A stretch of DNA of 64,000 nucleotides from UBA3076 sp964646435 (GCA_964646435.1 CAZYEJ010000002.1:15566-79565), one strand, 5' to 3'. Positions 52,191 to 61,636 are shown, counted from the stretch's first letter. Translations and numbers: made by a program. Notes: a model not told the origin generated them from the letters alone.

Positions 52191-52913
52191 ATGCCTGACA
52201 TCCACATAGGCACCAGTGGCTGGACTTATGAAAGCTTTGTTAAAAGACTTTATCCTCCAGAAACACCCAAAAGAAAATATCTTGAGATCTACTCAACAAA
52301 ACTCCTCACTGTAGAGCTGAACGCATCCTTTTATCGCTCTTTTCCCCAAAGTACATGGGAAGGCTGGTACAGGCGTACTCCACCGGATTTCTTATGGGCA
52401 GTAAAGGCGCCACGTTTTTTCACACATATCAGACGACTGGATGTTTCACAGGATTCCATCGACAGGTTCTGGAATGACATAAAGCCGCTCAAAGAAAAGA
52501 TGGGCGTGGCACTATTTCAACTCCCACCGTCTCTGAAGTTCGACAAAAATCTTCTTACAGGATTTCTGACAATGCAACCGCCGGGCACAAAGATCTCGCT
52601 GGAGGCCAGACATCCCTCCTGGCACAAGCCTCAGGTCTGGGATATATTGAGTAAGCAGAATGTGGCCTGGGTGGTCAGTGACACTGCCGGTCGCCACCCG
52701 ATGAGTCTGGAGGTTACTGCAGACTTTGCCTATGTGCGTCTGCACGGCGCCCATGAACTGTATCACGGCCTCTATGGAGAAAAAATGCTCCGCAAGTGGT
52801 TGGGCACAATCAGGGAATGGGGTATTGAAACTTTTATATATTTCGATAATACTGACGATGGAAGCGCTGCAACAGACGCTTTATTGTTGCAAAAAATACT
52901 GGAGGAGAAATAA
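52191..52913 (+). CDS. DUF72 (YecE-like) TIM-barrel protein
   Basis: 240 residues with the family start IHIGTSGWTYESF, YSTKLLTVELNASFYRSF, VKAPRFFTHIRRL, LFQLPPSLKFD, EARHPSW and YVRLHGAHELYHGLY. The biochemical role of DUF72 is not firmly known. I chose ATG 52191 because homologues begin at this point; an in-frame ATG at 52131 lies inside the kinase gene. It is followed at 2 bp by a Tim44-like gene, so the two are probably cotranscribed. Confidence 0.9.
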   Translation: MPDIHIGTSGWTYESFVKRLYPPETPKRKYLEIYSTKLLTVELNASFYRSFPQSTWEGWYRRTPPDFLWAVKAPRFFTHIRRLDVSQDSIDRFWNDIKPLKEKMGVALFQLPPSLKFDKNLLTGFLTMQPPGTKISLEARHPSWHKPQVWDILSKQNVAWVVSDTAGRHPMSLEVTADFAYVRLHGAHELYHGLYGEKMLRKWLGTIREWGIETFIYFDNTDDGSAATDALLLQKILEEK

Positions 52914-52914
52914 T

Positions 52915-53898
52915 GTGCTTAAGGTAATATCTACTACACTATTTTTCATATTTGTCTTTGCCTTTGTTTCAGAAAACTTTATTGATATTGCGGACGCAAG
53001 GGCCAGGGGCGGCGGCCGGTCCTTTGGCGGAAGCCGGTCATATTCCAGGCCCATGAAGACCAGTCCGACCAAACAGACCACAGCCCCCACATCCAGAACA
53101 AGCTCGACCCAAAGAGGCTCCAGCAGTTTTATGCGAGGTCTCGGCGGAGGCCTGCTTGGAGGTTTTCTCGGCAGCATGCTCTTTGGCGGCATGGGCCACG
53201 CCATGGGGGGTGGTGTTGGCGGGAGCGGAATCGGCCTTTTTGAAATCATACTGATTGGCGGTCTGCTATACTTCCTGTACAGACATTTTACTCGCAAAAA
53301 ATCTTCCTCAATGTTTCACAGTACTCCAGGATCATTCGGATCTGGCGGGGCTCATGCCCGCCACACACCCCCTGTTCCTCCGCCTACAAGCCGTCATGGA
53401 GGGCCTATGCCAGGGGGCTCGCCGGCCGGAATAGATGCACCGCCACCTGACACTGTATCAGATGCTCTCAACATGATACGGATGTCAGACCGAAGCTTTG
53501 ACGAGGAAAAATTCAAGGAGTTTGCTCAAGACGTATTCTTCAAGGTGCAGGCCGGCTGGATGCGCCGTGATATCTCCACGATAGAACACCTTTTGGGGCC
53601 TGAGTTATCAGCAGAGTATATGAAACATTTTCAGGAGATGAAACAGAAAGGCCAGATTAACCGGCTGGAAAACATTGCAGTTAGAAAAGTGGAAATAGAG
53701 GATGCCGGTGTCGGCAAAAGCGAAGAATACCTTACCGTCTTCTTTACTGCCAATCTCCTCGACTATACTGTGGATGAATCCACAGACACGGTGATTGAAG
53801 GCAGCCAGACCGAGCCGGTCAAGTTTGCCGAAAAGTGGACTTTTGCACGCCCGGTTGGCAGTTTAGACTGGAAACTGATCGGCATTGTTCAAATGTAA
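52915..53898 (+). CDS. Tim44-like domain membrane protein
   Basis: 327 residues from GTG 52915, which has GGAGGAG 8 nt upstream and starts just after the DUF72 stop. N-terminal signal or anchor (VISTTLFFIFVFAFVSEN), a low-complexity Arg/Gly/Ser stretch (ARARGGGRSFGGSRSYSRP), glycine-rich hydrophobic span(s) (LGGGLLGGFLGSMLFGG and GLFEIILIGGLLYFLYRHF), then a Tim44-like C-terminal domain (about 185-327). Bacterial relatives are envelope proteins of unclear role. The repetitive middle is typical of the family. Confidence 0.87.
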   Translation: MLKVISTTLFFIFVFAFVSENFIDIADARARGGGRSFGGSRSYSRPMKTSPTKQTTAPTSRTSSTQRGSSSFMRGLGGGLLGGFLGSMLFGGMGHAMGGGVGGSGIGLFEIILIGGLLYFLYRHFTRKKSSSMFHSTPGSFGSGGAHARHTPPVPPPTSRHGGPMPGGSPAGIDAPPPDTVSDALNMIRMSDRSFDEEKFKEFAQDVFFKVQAGWMRRDISTIEHLLGPELSAEYMKHFQEMKQKGQINRLENIAVRKVEIEDAGVGKSEEYLTVFFTANLLDYTVDESTDTVIEGSQTEPVKFAEKWTFARPVGSLDWKLIGIVQM

Positions 53899-53910
53899 GG
53901 GTTCACAGAT

Positions 53911-53956
53911 TACATTTATGCCGTATGGAATTGTTTTGAAAGATGTTCATTAGTCC
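53911..53956 (-). repeat. Dispersed repeat without insertion (empty partner)
   Basis: On the minus strand GGACTAATGAACATC joins directly to TTTCAAAACAATTCCATACG, the two flanks that are separated by 156 bp at 47363-47518. Confidence 0.85.
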
Positions 53957-53957
53957 A

Positions 53958-54623
53958 TTACATTTCGGTTACTATTTTTTCGAGGACATCTTCCACGGTC
54001 AAATCGGAGGAGTCAATTACAATACAATCAGGGGCGGCCTGCAAAGGCGCGATGGACCGAGTTGAATCCGCCAGATCCCTGGCCTCAATTTGGGCCAGTA
54101 TCTCTTCATATGCCACCTCCTCTCCCTGGTCCTCCATTTGCATCTTCCGTCGTCTGGCTCGCTCCCTTGCAGAGGCGGAAAGAAAAAATTTATGAACAGC
54201 TTTGGGGAAAACAACTGTGCCCATATCCCTGCCCTCTGCCACCAATCGACCCTGTCCGCCAAGCTCCCTCTGCATTCCGGTCAAATATTCCCTCACCACG
54301 GCAACCCTGGAAACCGCAGAAGAAAGCCCGTCCATTTCCGGTGTGCGAATAAGGGACGAGACATCCTCTCCGTTCACCAGGATATGGTCTCCCTGGAATC
54401 CCAGCTTCAGATCATTACATAGCTCTGCAAGGGCCTTTTCGTCTCCTGCATCCATGCCTTTTTGCCTGGCAGCCCATGCCACTGCCCTATACATGGCACC
54501 TGTGTCGAGATATGTGTATCCCAGACGCCTTGCCAGCTCTTTACTGACAGTGCTCTTGCCGGCGCCAGCCGGTCCATCAATGGTAATAATATTCAAACAG
54601 TCCATAAGAAATGAACTACCCAT
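53958..54623 (-). CDS. cmk: Cytidylate kinase
   Basis: Phosphorylates CMP and dCMP. 221 residues: P-loop TIDGPAGAGKSTVSKELA, YLDTGAMYRAVAW, VAEGRDMGTVVFP and the lid SASARERARRRKMQ, with C-terminal APDCIVIDSSDLTVEDVL. ATG 54623 has AAAGGG directly upstream; ATG 54605 would cut six residues. The rpsA gene, a frequent neighbour, is not next to it. Confidence 0.95.
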   Translation of the reverse strand: MGSSFLMDCLNIITIDGPAGAGKSTVSKELARRLGYTYLDTGAMYRAVAWAARQKGMDAGDEKALAELCNDLKLGFQGDHILVNGEDVSSLIRTPEMDGLSSAVSRVAVVREYLTGMQRELGGQGRLVAEGRDMGTVVFPKAVHKFFLSASARERARRRKMQMEDQGEEVAYEEILAQIEARDLADSTRSIAPLQAAPDCIVIDSSDLTVEDVLEKIVTEM

Positions 54624-54769
54624 ATCCCTTTACCTTTGCACAGTCAAGTTACAAGCAGCTTAGAAAAATTTGCACGAGCAAATCAGGTTTTGAATATGGT
54701 ATAGTGAGCTTGACAACCAGGTAATGAGGTATCCCTGATAAACTATGAACTATTTTCACGGTAAAAGCC

Positions 54770-55807
54770 ATGATTATTATCGACGGTTCCTATGGGGAGG
54801 GTGGAGGCCAGATTCTGAGGAGTTCACTGGCTCTTTCCATGATCACCGGTCAGGCTATTGAAATCCGGAATATCCGTGCCGGAAGGCCGAAGCCTGGCCT
54901 TCGTCCACAGCATCTAACTTGTGTAAAGGCTGCTGCCTCTGTATGCGAAGCTGAACTGGAAGGAGCTGAACTCAGCTCACAACGCCTGATATTTATCCCG
55001 GATAAGGTCAGGCCGGGACATTACAGCTTTGCCATAGGTACCGCTGGATCCATCATGTTGGTTTTACAGACCGTGCTCCTTCCATTAGCCCTTTCTCACA
55101 GTGCTTCAGAGATTACTTTGGTGGGCGGCACCCATGTCCCATGGAGCCCGTGCTTTCACTATATCGACCTTATATTCAGACCTGCCGTGTCTGCCATGGG
55201 GATATCATTTGAAATGGAGCTTGAGAGATGGGGTTACTACCCAAAAGGAGAAGGGATAGTAAGGACAAGAATCTTGCCATCAAAAAAGCTCAGTGCCTTC
55301 AACCCTGTTTCCAAAAGAGAAGGGAAAATCCGCGTCAAGGCCATTTCCGCCACGGCCCGCTTGCCTGACCACGTCAGGAAAAGGCAGTCCGCACAAGCAA
55401 AATCTGTTTTGGAGGGCAGAGAAATCAAGGTTAAAATAGAAGAAATGGAGGGATCTGCTACGTGTCCAGGCAGCCTCTTGTTCTGTTGGATATCCGGCCA
55501 GGGGAGATATGGTGGTTTTACCGGACTGGGCGCAAAAGGCAAGCCTGCCGAGAAGGTCGCTGATAAAGCGGTTTCCGGGCTATTGGCCTTTCTGGATAGT
55601 GGTGCAGCCTGCGACAAATACCTTTCTGATCAGATGCTGCTTCCTGCAGTGCTGGCAGGCGGAGAAAGTCATTGGTCCATAAACTCCATAAGCAATCACC
55701 TTCACACAAACATGTGGGTGACCGAATGTTTTGGGCTTGGTAAGATAAAATTAGAGGAAAATAAAAAATTAAGCTTGATCAAATGTTATGGAACGGGCCT
55801 TGCGTAA
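54770..55807 (+). CDS. rtcA: RNA 3'-terminal phosphate cyclase
   Basis: Makes 2',3'-cyclic phosphate ends on RNA with ATP via a covalent His-AMP. 345 residues; DGSYGEGGGQILRSSLALS, GRPKPGLRPQHL, GTAGSIMLVLQTVLLPL and the catalytic-His region SNHLHTNMWVTECF near the C terminus. ATG 54770 is directly preceded by the TATTTTCACGGTAAAA tail of a dispersed repeat. rtcB is not adjacent. Its last 20 nt overlap pgeF. Confidence 0.95.
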   Translation: MIIIDGSYGEGGGQILRSSLALSMITGQAIEIRNIRAGRPKPGLRPQHLTCVKAAASVCEAELEGAELSSQRLIFIPDKVRPGHYSFAIGTAGSIMLVLQTVLLPLALSHSASEITLVGGTHVPWSPCFHYIDLIFRPAVSAMGISFEMELERWGYYPKGEGIVRTRILPSKKLSAFNPVSKREGKIRVKAISATARLPDHVRKRQSAQAKSVLEGREIKVKIEEMEGSATCPGSLLFCWISGQGRYGGFTGLGAKGKPAEKVADKAVSGLLAFLDSGAACDKYLSDQMLLPAVLAGGESHWSINSISNHLHTNMWVTECFGLGKIKLEENKKLSLIKCYGTGLA

Positions 55808-56564
55808 TTTCAGTGGTAACCGTTCACGGGTTCATAGGCCTATGCTTCAATGCCTCCCGGATGGCCAGGCTGATGGTTTACGTTGTATAAGTTTCACCAG
55901 GTGGGGCGGCGTGAGTCTGCCGCCTTATAATGAGCTCAACATCGGTTTCAATGTGGGCGATGACCATGAGGCCGTAGAGGAAAACCGGCAAATCGTCCAC
56001 ACAATGCTTGATGCCAGGGAATTGGTCAGTTCCGGGCAGGTTCACAGTAGCCGCCTTGCAGTGGTGGGGGGACCTGTTCAGGAGGAAGGACTTGTTGGCG
56101 TTGATGGCTTATTGACTGACGTGCGTGGTGTGGCCCTGTTAATACAGCATGCTGATTGCCAGGCCGTGGTTCTTTATGACCCGGGAAAGAAGGCAATAGC
56201 CAATATACATTGCGGCTGGAAAGGAAGTGTTTCAGGCATCCTTATTAAGGCAGTAAGAAAGATGGCAGAGGCTTACTCCTCCCGTCCGCAAGATCTCTGG
56301 GCATCTGTAAGCCCATCTCTGGGGCCGTGCTGTGCGGAATTTAAGGATTGGAAAAGTTTACTCCCAAGGACTCTCCACAATTTTCAAACTGCTCCGGCCC
56401 ATTTCGATTTCTGGGCCATAACCCGTTGGCAGCTCAAATCTGCCGGGCTGCCTTCTGAACAGATAGAGCTTAGCCGCATATGTACTGCATGTTCCGAGGA
56501 CTATTTCTCCTACAGGAGGGAAGGCCTGACCGGTAGATGCGCAACGGCCATTATGTTGACATAA
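55788..56564 (+). CDS. pgeF: PgeF/YfiH family protein (peptidoglycan editing factor)
   Basis: A cytosolic copper/zinc-dependent protein of the DUF152 family, shown in E. coli to prevent misincorporation at the second peptide position of peptidoglycan. Motifs: FTRWGGVSLPPYNELN, SGQVHSSRLAVV, LIQHADCQAVVLYDP, NIHCGWKGSV (usual HAGW has Cys here) and SLGPCCAEF. ATG 55788 gives 258 residues and overlaps rtcA; its first 18 codons include the dispersed GTAACCGTTCACGGGTTC motif, so ATG 55842 is a strong alternative start. Confidence 0.92.
   Translation: MERALRNFSGNRSRVHRPMLQCLPDGQADGLRCISFTRWGGVSLPPYNELNIGFNVGDDHEAVEENRQIVHTMLDARELVSSGQVHSSRLAVVGGPVQEEGLVGVDGLLTDVRGVALLIQHADCQAVVLYDPGKKAIANIHCGWKGSVSGILIKAVRKMAEAYSSRPQDLWASVSPSLGPCCAEFKDWKSLLPRTLHNFQTAPAHFDFWAITRWQLKSAGLPSEQIELSRICTACSEDYFSYRREGLTGRCATAIMLT
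55815..55834 (+). repeat. Dispersed GTAACCGTTCACGGGTTC motif
   Basis: Same 18-nt word as at 6402-6420; here it lies in the 5' end of the pgeF frame. Confidence 0.7.
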
Positions 56565-56586
56565 ATCAGGAGAGATGGAAATTAAT

Positions 56587-56662
56587 TGGCGGTCCCAAGG
56601 GGAATCGAACCCCTGTTTCCGGCGTGAGAGGCCAGCGTCCTAGACCCCTAGACGATGGGACC
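56587..56662 (-). tRNA. tRNA-Glu (anticodon CTC)
   Basis: Minus strand, encoded CCA. Acceptor GGTCCCA/TGGGACC, discriminator G, anticodon stem CTGGC/GCCGG with loop CTCTCAC (anticodon CTC), T arm CAGGGG TTCGATT CCCCT. 76 nt. Confidence 0.96.
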
Positions 56663-56713
56663 GTTATGTAATGACGGAACGTAAAATAAATGTCTAGACC
56701 AGTTATGTCAACC

Positions 56714-57631
56714 CTAAAAGTAACCGTTTAGGTACAAAGGTTTAGGATTCTGAAAATAATCCTGGTGCCAGTTTTCCGGTACCGGCATCTTTTGATATAA
56801 CTGTGATCGCCGGGCCTCAAGTAAAAGCCTCGGTTTGCCCATAAAATCCGCTCCGCAACAGACTTTTCCCCCGGAAGTCTTTCTCAGATTATCCAGCCAG
56901 ACAGCACCCTCTTCGCAGCGCAGCAAGTGATGGTCAAGGATAAGTGTATCCACATTCCGCGCTAAACGCAGACCATTCTCCCAAGCTTGTTTCCGTAGTG
57001 TGGCAGTAAAAAAGCTGAGATAGATAGGAGGACCGGAGGCAAACACGATGTCAGGCTGCCACTCGAGAATCTTTTCTACTGTTGCATCATCCAGGAGTTG
57101 GATATCGGAAGCATGCACAAATATACTGTCTCCCATATCGATCCGTGTCATCATAACACCACCAAACCTGCCCTCTGGTGAGCCATGAGGCACTGCCTCG
57201 GAAAACCTAAGTGGCCCATCAGAACAGCCCTCTGCAAATTTCATATTAGGACCGAGCAGTTCTGCCAATTCAAATGCGCGTAGTTGGATTTTGGGCGACA
57301 GGTCCTTGTCGGATTTACTCCAGCAGCGCAGGTTCTTAAAGTGTATTGGAAGTTGTTGAAACGAAAGTTGAAAAGGATTCGCATGGAGTAGAGGTATGTG
57401 GTCGCCATGGAAATGGCTGAATACCACATCAGTGGCAGTCTCCAATGCATTTATTATGTCTTGCCGGACCTTTTGACCTACCGCTACCTGATATGGGTGA
57501 GGAAGCAAGCCGTTGCGCATATATCCCAGGGCAACGCCCGGATCAATGACTATCCGGCGTTCCCTGATCTTTACCAGGCAGCAAAGGCCACGAACCCCCA
57601 GGGATTCTGTACCTATTATTTCAATAGTCAT
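56714..57631 (-). CDS. UPF0282-type MBL-fold metallohydrolase
   Basis: 305 residues. The start MTIEIIGTESLGVRGLCC and IDPGVALGYMRNGLLPHPYQ are the hallmark of the UPF0282 family, which is mostly archaeal. The metal motif is FSHFHGDHIPLL (HxHxDH), with VHASDIQLL and LILDHHLLR supplying later ligands. The function of UPF0282 is unknown. ATG 57631 is the first Met. It lies between tRNA-Glu and an AmpG-like permease on the same strand, 9 bp apart from the latter, so the two may form an operon. Confidence 0.85.
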   Translation of the reverse strand: MTIEIIGTESLGVRGLCCLVKIRERRIVIDPGVALGYMRNGLLPHPYQVAVGQKVRQDIINALETATDVVFSHFHGDHIPLLHANPFQLSFQQLPIHFKNLRCWSKSDKDLSPKIQLRAFELAELLGPNMKFAEGCSDGPLRFSEAVPHGSPEGRFGGVMMTRIDMGDSIFVHASDIQLLDDATVEKILEWQPDIVFASGPPIYLSFFTATLRKQAWENGLRLARNVDTLILDHHLLRCEEGAVWLDNLRKTSGGKVCCGADFMGKPRLLLEARRSQLYQKMPVPENWHQDYFQNPKPLYLNGYF

Positions 57632-57640
57632 AGAAGTAGC

Positions 57641-58891
57641 TCATAAATCCTTTTCAAGACCTGACACCTGCTGCTTCATCCACCACAGAAGTATCAGTCC
57701 GGGAAGGGCCACCAAGGTTGTGATGAAAAAGAACTGTGGCCATCCCACCCAGTTGACCAAAAATCCTGATGGTGGCCCAACAAAGACCCTCCCCAAAGAG
57801 GCAAGGGCTGATAACAGGGCATACTGGGTTGCTGTAAAACGATGGTTACAGAGTGCCATAAGAAAGGCCACAAAGGCTGCTGTACCCATGCCCCCGGATA
57901 GATTTTCAAAACCAACTGCAGCAATCATTGCAATGTAGCTCTTGCCGATCCAGGCAAGCACCATGAAGGAAAGATTGGATATTGCCTGCAACACCCCGAA
58001 AAACATGAGCGCGCCAAAGAGTCCGATCTTGGCCATGAGTCCTCCCCCTAACAGGGCACCCCCAATAGTGGCGACAAGACCAAACCCCTTGTTTATTGTC
58101 CCTACGTCAGTAGGGCTAAAACCAACTCCGCGGATAAGAAAGGCAGTAGTCAAAGTACCGGCAAAGGCATCCCCAAGCTTGTAAAGTACAATAAGTGTTA
58201 ACATGGAAATGGCTGCAGGCCTTGAAAAGAATTCCTTTAAAGGGCCGGAAATCGCTTCAGCCATGCTCCTTGGCGGCGAAAGCGAAAGCCTTGGCTCCGG
58301 GCCCGCAACAGTTCCAAGGATTCCTAATGACATGATACCTGCCATTAGAATATACGTGTTCTGCCAGCCTATGCGATCTGACAGTATGAGGGCCAAGGCC
58401 CCGGATACAAGCATGGCAATTCTGTAACCGGTAACTGAGAGCCCAACCCCGAAACCCCGCTCCTTTTTCTCCAGTAAATCAGTCCGATAGGCATCAATTA
58501 CAATATCTTGAGATGCAGAGCTAAAGGCCACCATCAGAGCAAGGCAGGCCATAAGAAAAGGTGCGCCCGCAGGAGCCGTGAAGGCCATGGTGAATATCCC
58601 TAATACCAGGATTCCCTGAGTGAGTAGTATCCAGCCCCTGCGTCTTCCCAGCCACGGGGGGCAAAAACGATCCATGACAGGTGACCAGAAAAACTTCAAT
58701 GTGTACGGAATCCCAACAAGGGAAAAAAGACCGATAGTACGGATATCCACACCATCCACTGTAAGCCAGGCCTGCAATGTCCCGCTGGTAAGGGCCAGGG
58801 GAAGTCCTGAAGCAAACCCCATAGGCAACATGACTGCCAGCCGTTTTGAGGCAAGGAACGGAATTAAAGATCTGAGGCGTGAGATACTCAT
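57641..58891 (-). CDS. AmpG-like MFS permease
   Basis: A 12-span major-facilitator protein of the AmpG class, which imports anhydromuropeptides for recycling. Family marks: MGFASGLPLALTSGTLQAWL, GIPYTLKFFWSPVMDR, RRRGWILLTQ, FSSASQDIVIDAYRTDLL and FENLSGGMGTAAFVAFLM. I chose ATG 58891 (MSISRLRSLIPFLASKRL) because upstream codons from 59020 do not look like an AmpG N terminus. 416 residues. The gene lies directly downstream of no other permease; UPF0282 follows at 9 bp. Confidence 0.9.
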   Translation of the reverse strand: MSISRLRSLIPFLASKRLAVMLPMGFASGLPLALTSGTLQAWLTVDGVDIRTIGLFSLVGIPYTLKFFWSPVMDRFCPPWLGRRRGWILLTQGILVLGIFTMAFTAPAGAPFLMACLALMVAFSSASQDIVIDAYRTDLLEKKERGFGVGLSVTGYRIAMLVSGALALILSDRIGWQNTYILMAGIMSLGILGTVAGPEPRLSLSPPRSMAEAISGPLKEFFSRPAAISMLTLIVLYKLGDAFAGTLTTAFLIRGVGFSPTDVGTINKGFGLVATIGGALLGGGLMAKIGLFGALMFFGVLQAISNLSFMVLAWIGKSYIAMIAAVGFENLSGGMGTAAFVAFLMALCNHRFTATQYALLSALASLGRVFVGPPSGFLVNWVGWPQFFFITTLVALPGLILLWWMKQQVSGLEKDL

Positions 58892-59082
58892 ATATGGACA
58901 AAGACGTGGTCTATGATTTTGCAATTTCCTTTTGCAGAGACAGTAATAATAAATTATAACATTTTTAGAAAAATTAGGCATAATTATACTGCAAGAAACC
59001 TGAAGCATGATTTTGCTCAAAAAGTCTGAGATGCAAGGCGCTGAGATTAGTTAAGGCTCAAAGAATTATCGCAATCAACCTC

Positions 59083-59117
59083 TTTCAGTTTCAGGCTTTC
59101 AGCTTCAGGCTTTCAGC
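59083..59117 (+). repeat. 7-nt tandem repeat TTTCAGC/TTCAGGC
   Basis: Five head-to-tail 7-nt units (TTTCAGT, TTCAGGC, TTTCAGC, TTCAGGC, TTTCAGC) in the gap before the exporter gene. Confidence 0.85.
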
Positions 59118-59184
59118 TCTTATGCAACGTTGCAGATTGAGTTTTTCAGCGGAATCATCTGATTAAATTTTTGGTCCTAAGCCA

Positions 59185-60216
59185 ATGATAAATTTTTTAG
59201 AACAAAGCTTTACTCACGCCCTGATGATTACCGGCTTTGTCTTTATGATGATGCTGTTAATTGAGTATCTGAACGTCCTTTCCAGGGGATTTTTACACCA
59301 GGAACTCCACGCCAGTCGATTGAAACAGTATTTGCTGGCCGGTTTTTTAGGAGCAACCCCTGGTTGTCTCGGAGCCTTTGCGGCAGTAACCCTTTATTCC
59401 CATAGGGTGTTCAGCATGGGAGCTTTGGTGGCCACCATGATAGCCACCAGCGGCGATGAGGCCTTTGTCATGTTGTCCATGATTCCGGAAAAGGCCCTAT
59501 TAATTTTTTTCATCTTGTTTCTACTAGGTATCTTTGCGGGTTTTTTGACCGATACCTTGCTCGGGGATAAGGCGATCAGCCAATCCGGATGTCAACAAGA
59601 ATTCGAAATTCATGAAGAAGATGTGTGTCACTGTTTCCCCTGGGGACATATCAAAGAGCAATGGATACATTGCTCCGTGGCCCGCGGGGTGTTGTCCGTC
59701 ACTTTGGTACTCTTTCTTTTCGGAATACTCAGCGGCAAGCTGGGGCCGCCTGCCTGGAACTGGATCAGAATCACCTTCTTCATGGTCTCAGGAGTGGCGC
59801 TTTTTATCGTATCCACAGTGCCGGAACATTTCCTGGAGGAACACCTGTGGGAACATATAGCAAAAATCCACGTTCCACGAATATTCTTCTGGACCTTCGG
59901 AGCGTTATTCCTTATGCACATTCTTATTGATCAACTTCATCTTGAAGGCTGGATAGAGCAAAACCAGCTTATCATATTGGCAGTTGCGTGCCTGGTTGGG
60001 CTCATCCCGGAGTCAGGTCCGCATCTGATATTTCTCACCCTGTTTTATCAAAATGCTATACCCTTCAGCATCCTGCTGGCAAGCTCCGTGGTGCAAGATG
60101 GTCATGGTATGTTGCCTATGCTTGCCGAATCCCGCCTTGATTTTTTCAAAATCAAGGGCATCAATTTATTTGTCGGGTTATGCGTGGGTCTGACAGGTTA
60201 TTTGACCGGATGGTAA
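59185..60216 (+). CDS. Putative 10-TM heavy-metal exporter (ArsP_2-like)
   Basis: A 343-residue polytopic protein with two related halves of about five spans. GATPGCLGAFAAVTLYSHRVFSMG in the first half and GLIPESGPHLIF in the second mirror each other as the family's paired re-entrant motifs; a His/Cys-rich linker (EIHEEDVCHCFPWGHI, about residues 140-155) separates them. This is the pattern of the Pfam ArsP_2 (putative arsenic/manganese exporter) family. The substrate is not known. ATG 59185 has no strong ribosome site. It precedes ugd by 40 bp. Confidence 0.85.
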   Translation: MINFLEQSFTHALMITGFVFMMMLLIEYLNVLSRGFLHQELHASRLKQYLLAGFLGATPGCLGAFAAVTLYSHRVFSMGALVATMIATSGDEAFVMLSMIPEKALLIFFILFLLGIFAGFLTDTLLGDKAISQSGCQQEFEIHEEDVCHCFPWGHIKEQWIHCSVARGVLSVTLVLFLFGILSGKLGPPAWNWIRITFFMVSGVALFIVSTVPEHFLEEHLWEHIAKIHVPRIFFWTFGALFLMHILIDQLHLEGWIEQNQLIILAVACLVGLIPESGPHLIFLTLFYQNAIPFSILLASSVVQDGHGMLPMLAESRLDFFKIKGINLFVGLCVGLTGYLTGW

Positions 60217-60256
60217 TAGGGCGGTACGATCAAACCCATAATAGAAAGAGGGAGCT

Positions 60257-61636
60257 ATGAAAATAATTGTTGCAGGAACCGGTTATGTAGGTCTTGTACA
60301 TGCTGCAGTGTGTTCAGAATATGGCCACGAAGTGTATGCGTATGACATTGACGCTGACAAGATTAAGGCATTTTCGACTGGTCAGACTGAAAAGATTGAA
60401 AAATACGTCAATGAACCAGGATTGACTAATATCATCAAAGAAACACTTGGTAAATACCTATTTTTTACTTCTGATTTGAACTCAATCTTAGAAGGTACTG
60501 ATGCTATTTTCATGTGTCTGCCGACTCCTCCAAATCTGGATGGCTCCACTAATCTTACTTTTTACAATGCCGCGGCTGAAAATATTGCCATGACAGTTGC
60601 AAAAAGGAAAGACAAACGCAGGATTGTTTTTGTGAATAAGAGCACCGTACCTATTGGGACAGCACGACACCTGCAGGAGATCATGGATACCCATGGTGTG
60701 GAAAATTTTGGTATTGCTTCAAATCCTGAATTCCTGGCGGAGGGAACGGCTGTCGCTCAAGCACGAAGTCCGGACCGGGTTGTAGTAGGTTGCGACAACA
60801 AAGAGGACTTTAAAATTCTTCGCAGGGTATATTCCCAATTTGTCAATCACGTTCGAGTAAAATATATAGAGAGCACACCTGAGTCTGCGGAAGCAATTAA
60901 GTACGTCGCCAATACCTTGCTTCTCACCTATATATCCTTCTGGAATGGCGTGGGAGCGAAAATTGGGGAAAAATACCCCAATGTCAAAATAGATGACCTT
61001 AGACTCGGAGTTACGGCAGACGACAGAATAAGTACCTGGGGATCATTTGTAAGCAACGGAGCAGGTGGAAGTTGTTTCGGGAAAGACATCGCTTCATTAA
61101 TTTATCAAATGCGAAAAGTAAACGTGAGCACGAAGATGCTTGAAGCTTCCTATGAAGTTAACGAATTTCAAAAAATCTACCTCATTGACAGGGCCATAAC
61201 CGAGGTCGGATTCCAGTTCAATAACAAGACAATTGCTGTATTGGGTTTGGCATTCAAGAAACACACGAACGACATGCGGGATGCTTCTTCCATCAAAGTT
61301 ATTGAATCTCTGCTGGGTAAAGGGGTGGCCAAGATAAGAGCTTATGACCCTTTAGCAATTGAGACTGCAGCGACCGAGTTTTCCATATCTAAAAACATCC
61401 TTTTTGAAAAAATTGATTATTTCCATACAGCCAAAGAGGCACTGGAAGGATCTCACGCGCTTTTCGTTTCCTCTGACTGTGAAGAATTCCGGGGGCTTTC
61501 CCGAACTATAGAGAAAAGCGTTAAACCTCCTTACCTTGTGATGGACGGGCGGCGCATGATTCCGGATTTCGAAGAAATGGTTGCCAAAGGATTCAACTAT
61601 TTGGCAGTAGGCGCGATGGCTATGAAACCAAAATAA
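60257..61636 (+). CDS. ugd: UDP-glucose/GDP-mannose dehydrogenase family protein, probable UDP-glucose 6-dehydrogenase
   Basis: Oxidises a nucleotide sugar C6 to a carboxylate with NAD. 459 residues: Rossmann IIVAGTGYVGLVHAAV, CLPTPPNLDGSTNL, NKSTVPIGTARH, PEFLAEGTAV, AEAIKYVANTLLLTYISF and the catalytic Cys in GAGGSCFGKDI; the C-terminal domain has LGLAFKKHTNDMRDASSI. ATG 60257 has GAGGGAG 4 nt upstream. The enzyme is followed by rfbA and rfbC on the same strand, consistent with a nucleotide-sugar operon. Confidence 0.94.
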   Translation: MKIIVAGTGYVGLVHAAVCSEYGHEVYAYDIDADKIKAFSTGQTEKIEKYVNEPGLTNIIKETLGKYLFFTSDLNSILEGTDAIFMCLPTPPNLDGSTNLTFYNAAAENIAMTVAKRKDKRRIVFVNKSTVPIGTARHLQEIMDTHGVENFGIASNPEFLAEGTAVAQARSPDRVVVGCDNKEDFKILRRVYSQFVNHVRVKYIESTPESAEAIKYVANTLLLTYISFWNGVGAKIGEKYPNVKIDDLRLGVTADDRISTWGSFVSNGAGGSCFGKDIASLIYQMRKVNVSTKMLEASYEVNEFQKIYLIDRAITEVGFQFNNKTIAVLGLAFKKHTNDMRDASSIKVIESLLGKGVAKIRAYDPLAIETAATEFSISKNILFEKIDYFHTAKEALEGSHALFVSSDCEEFRGLSRTIEKSVKPPYLVMDGRRMIPDFEEMVAKGFNYLAVGAMAMKPK

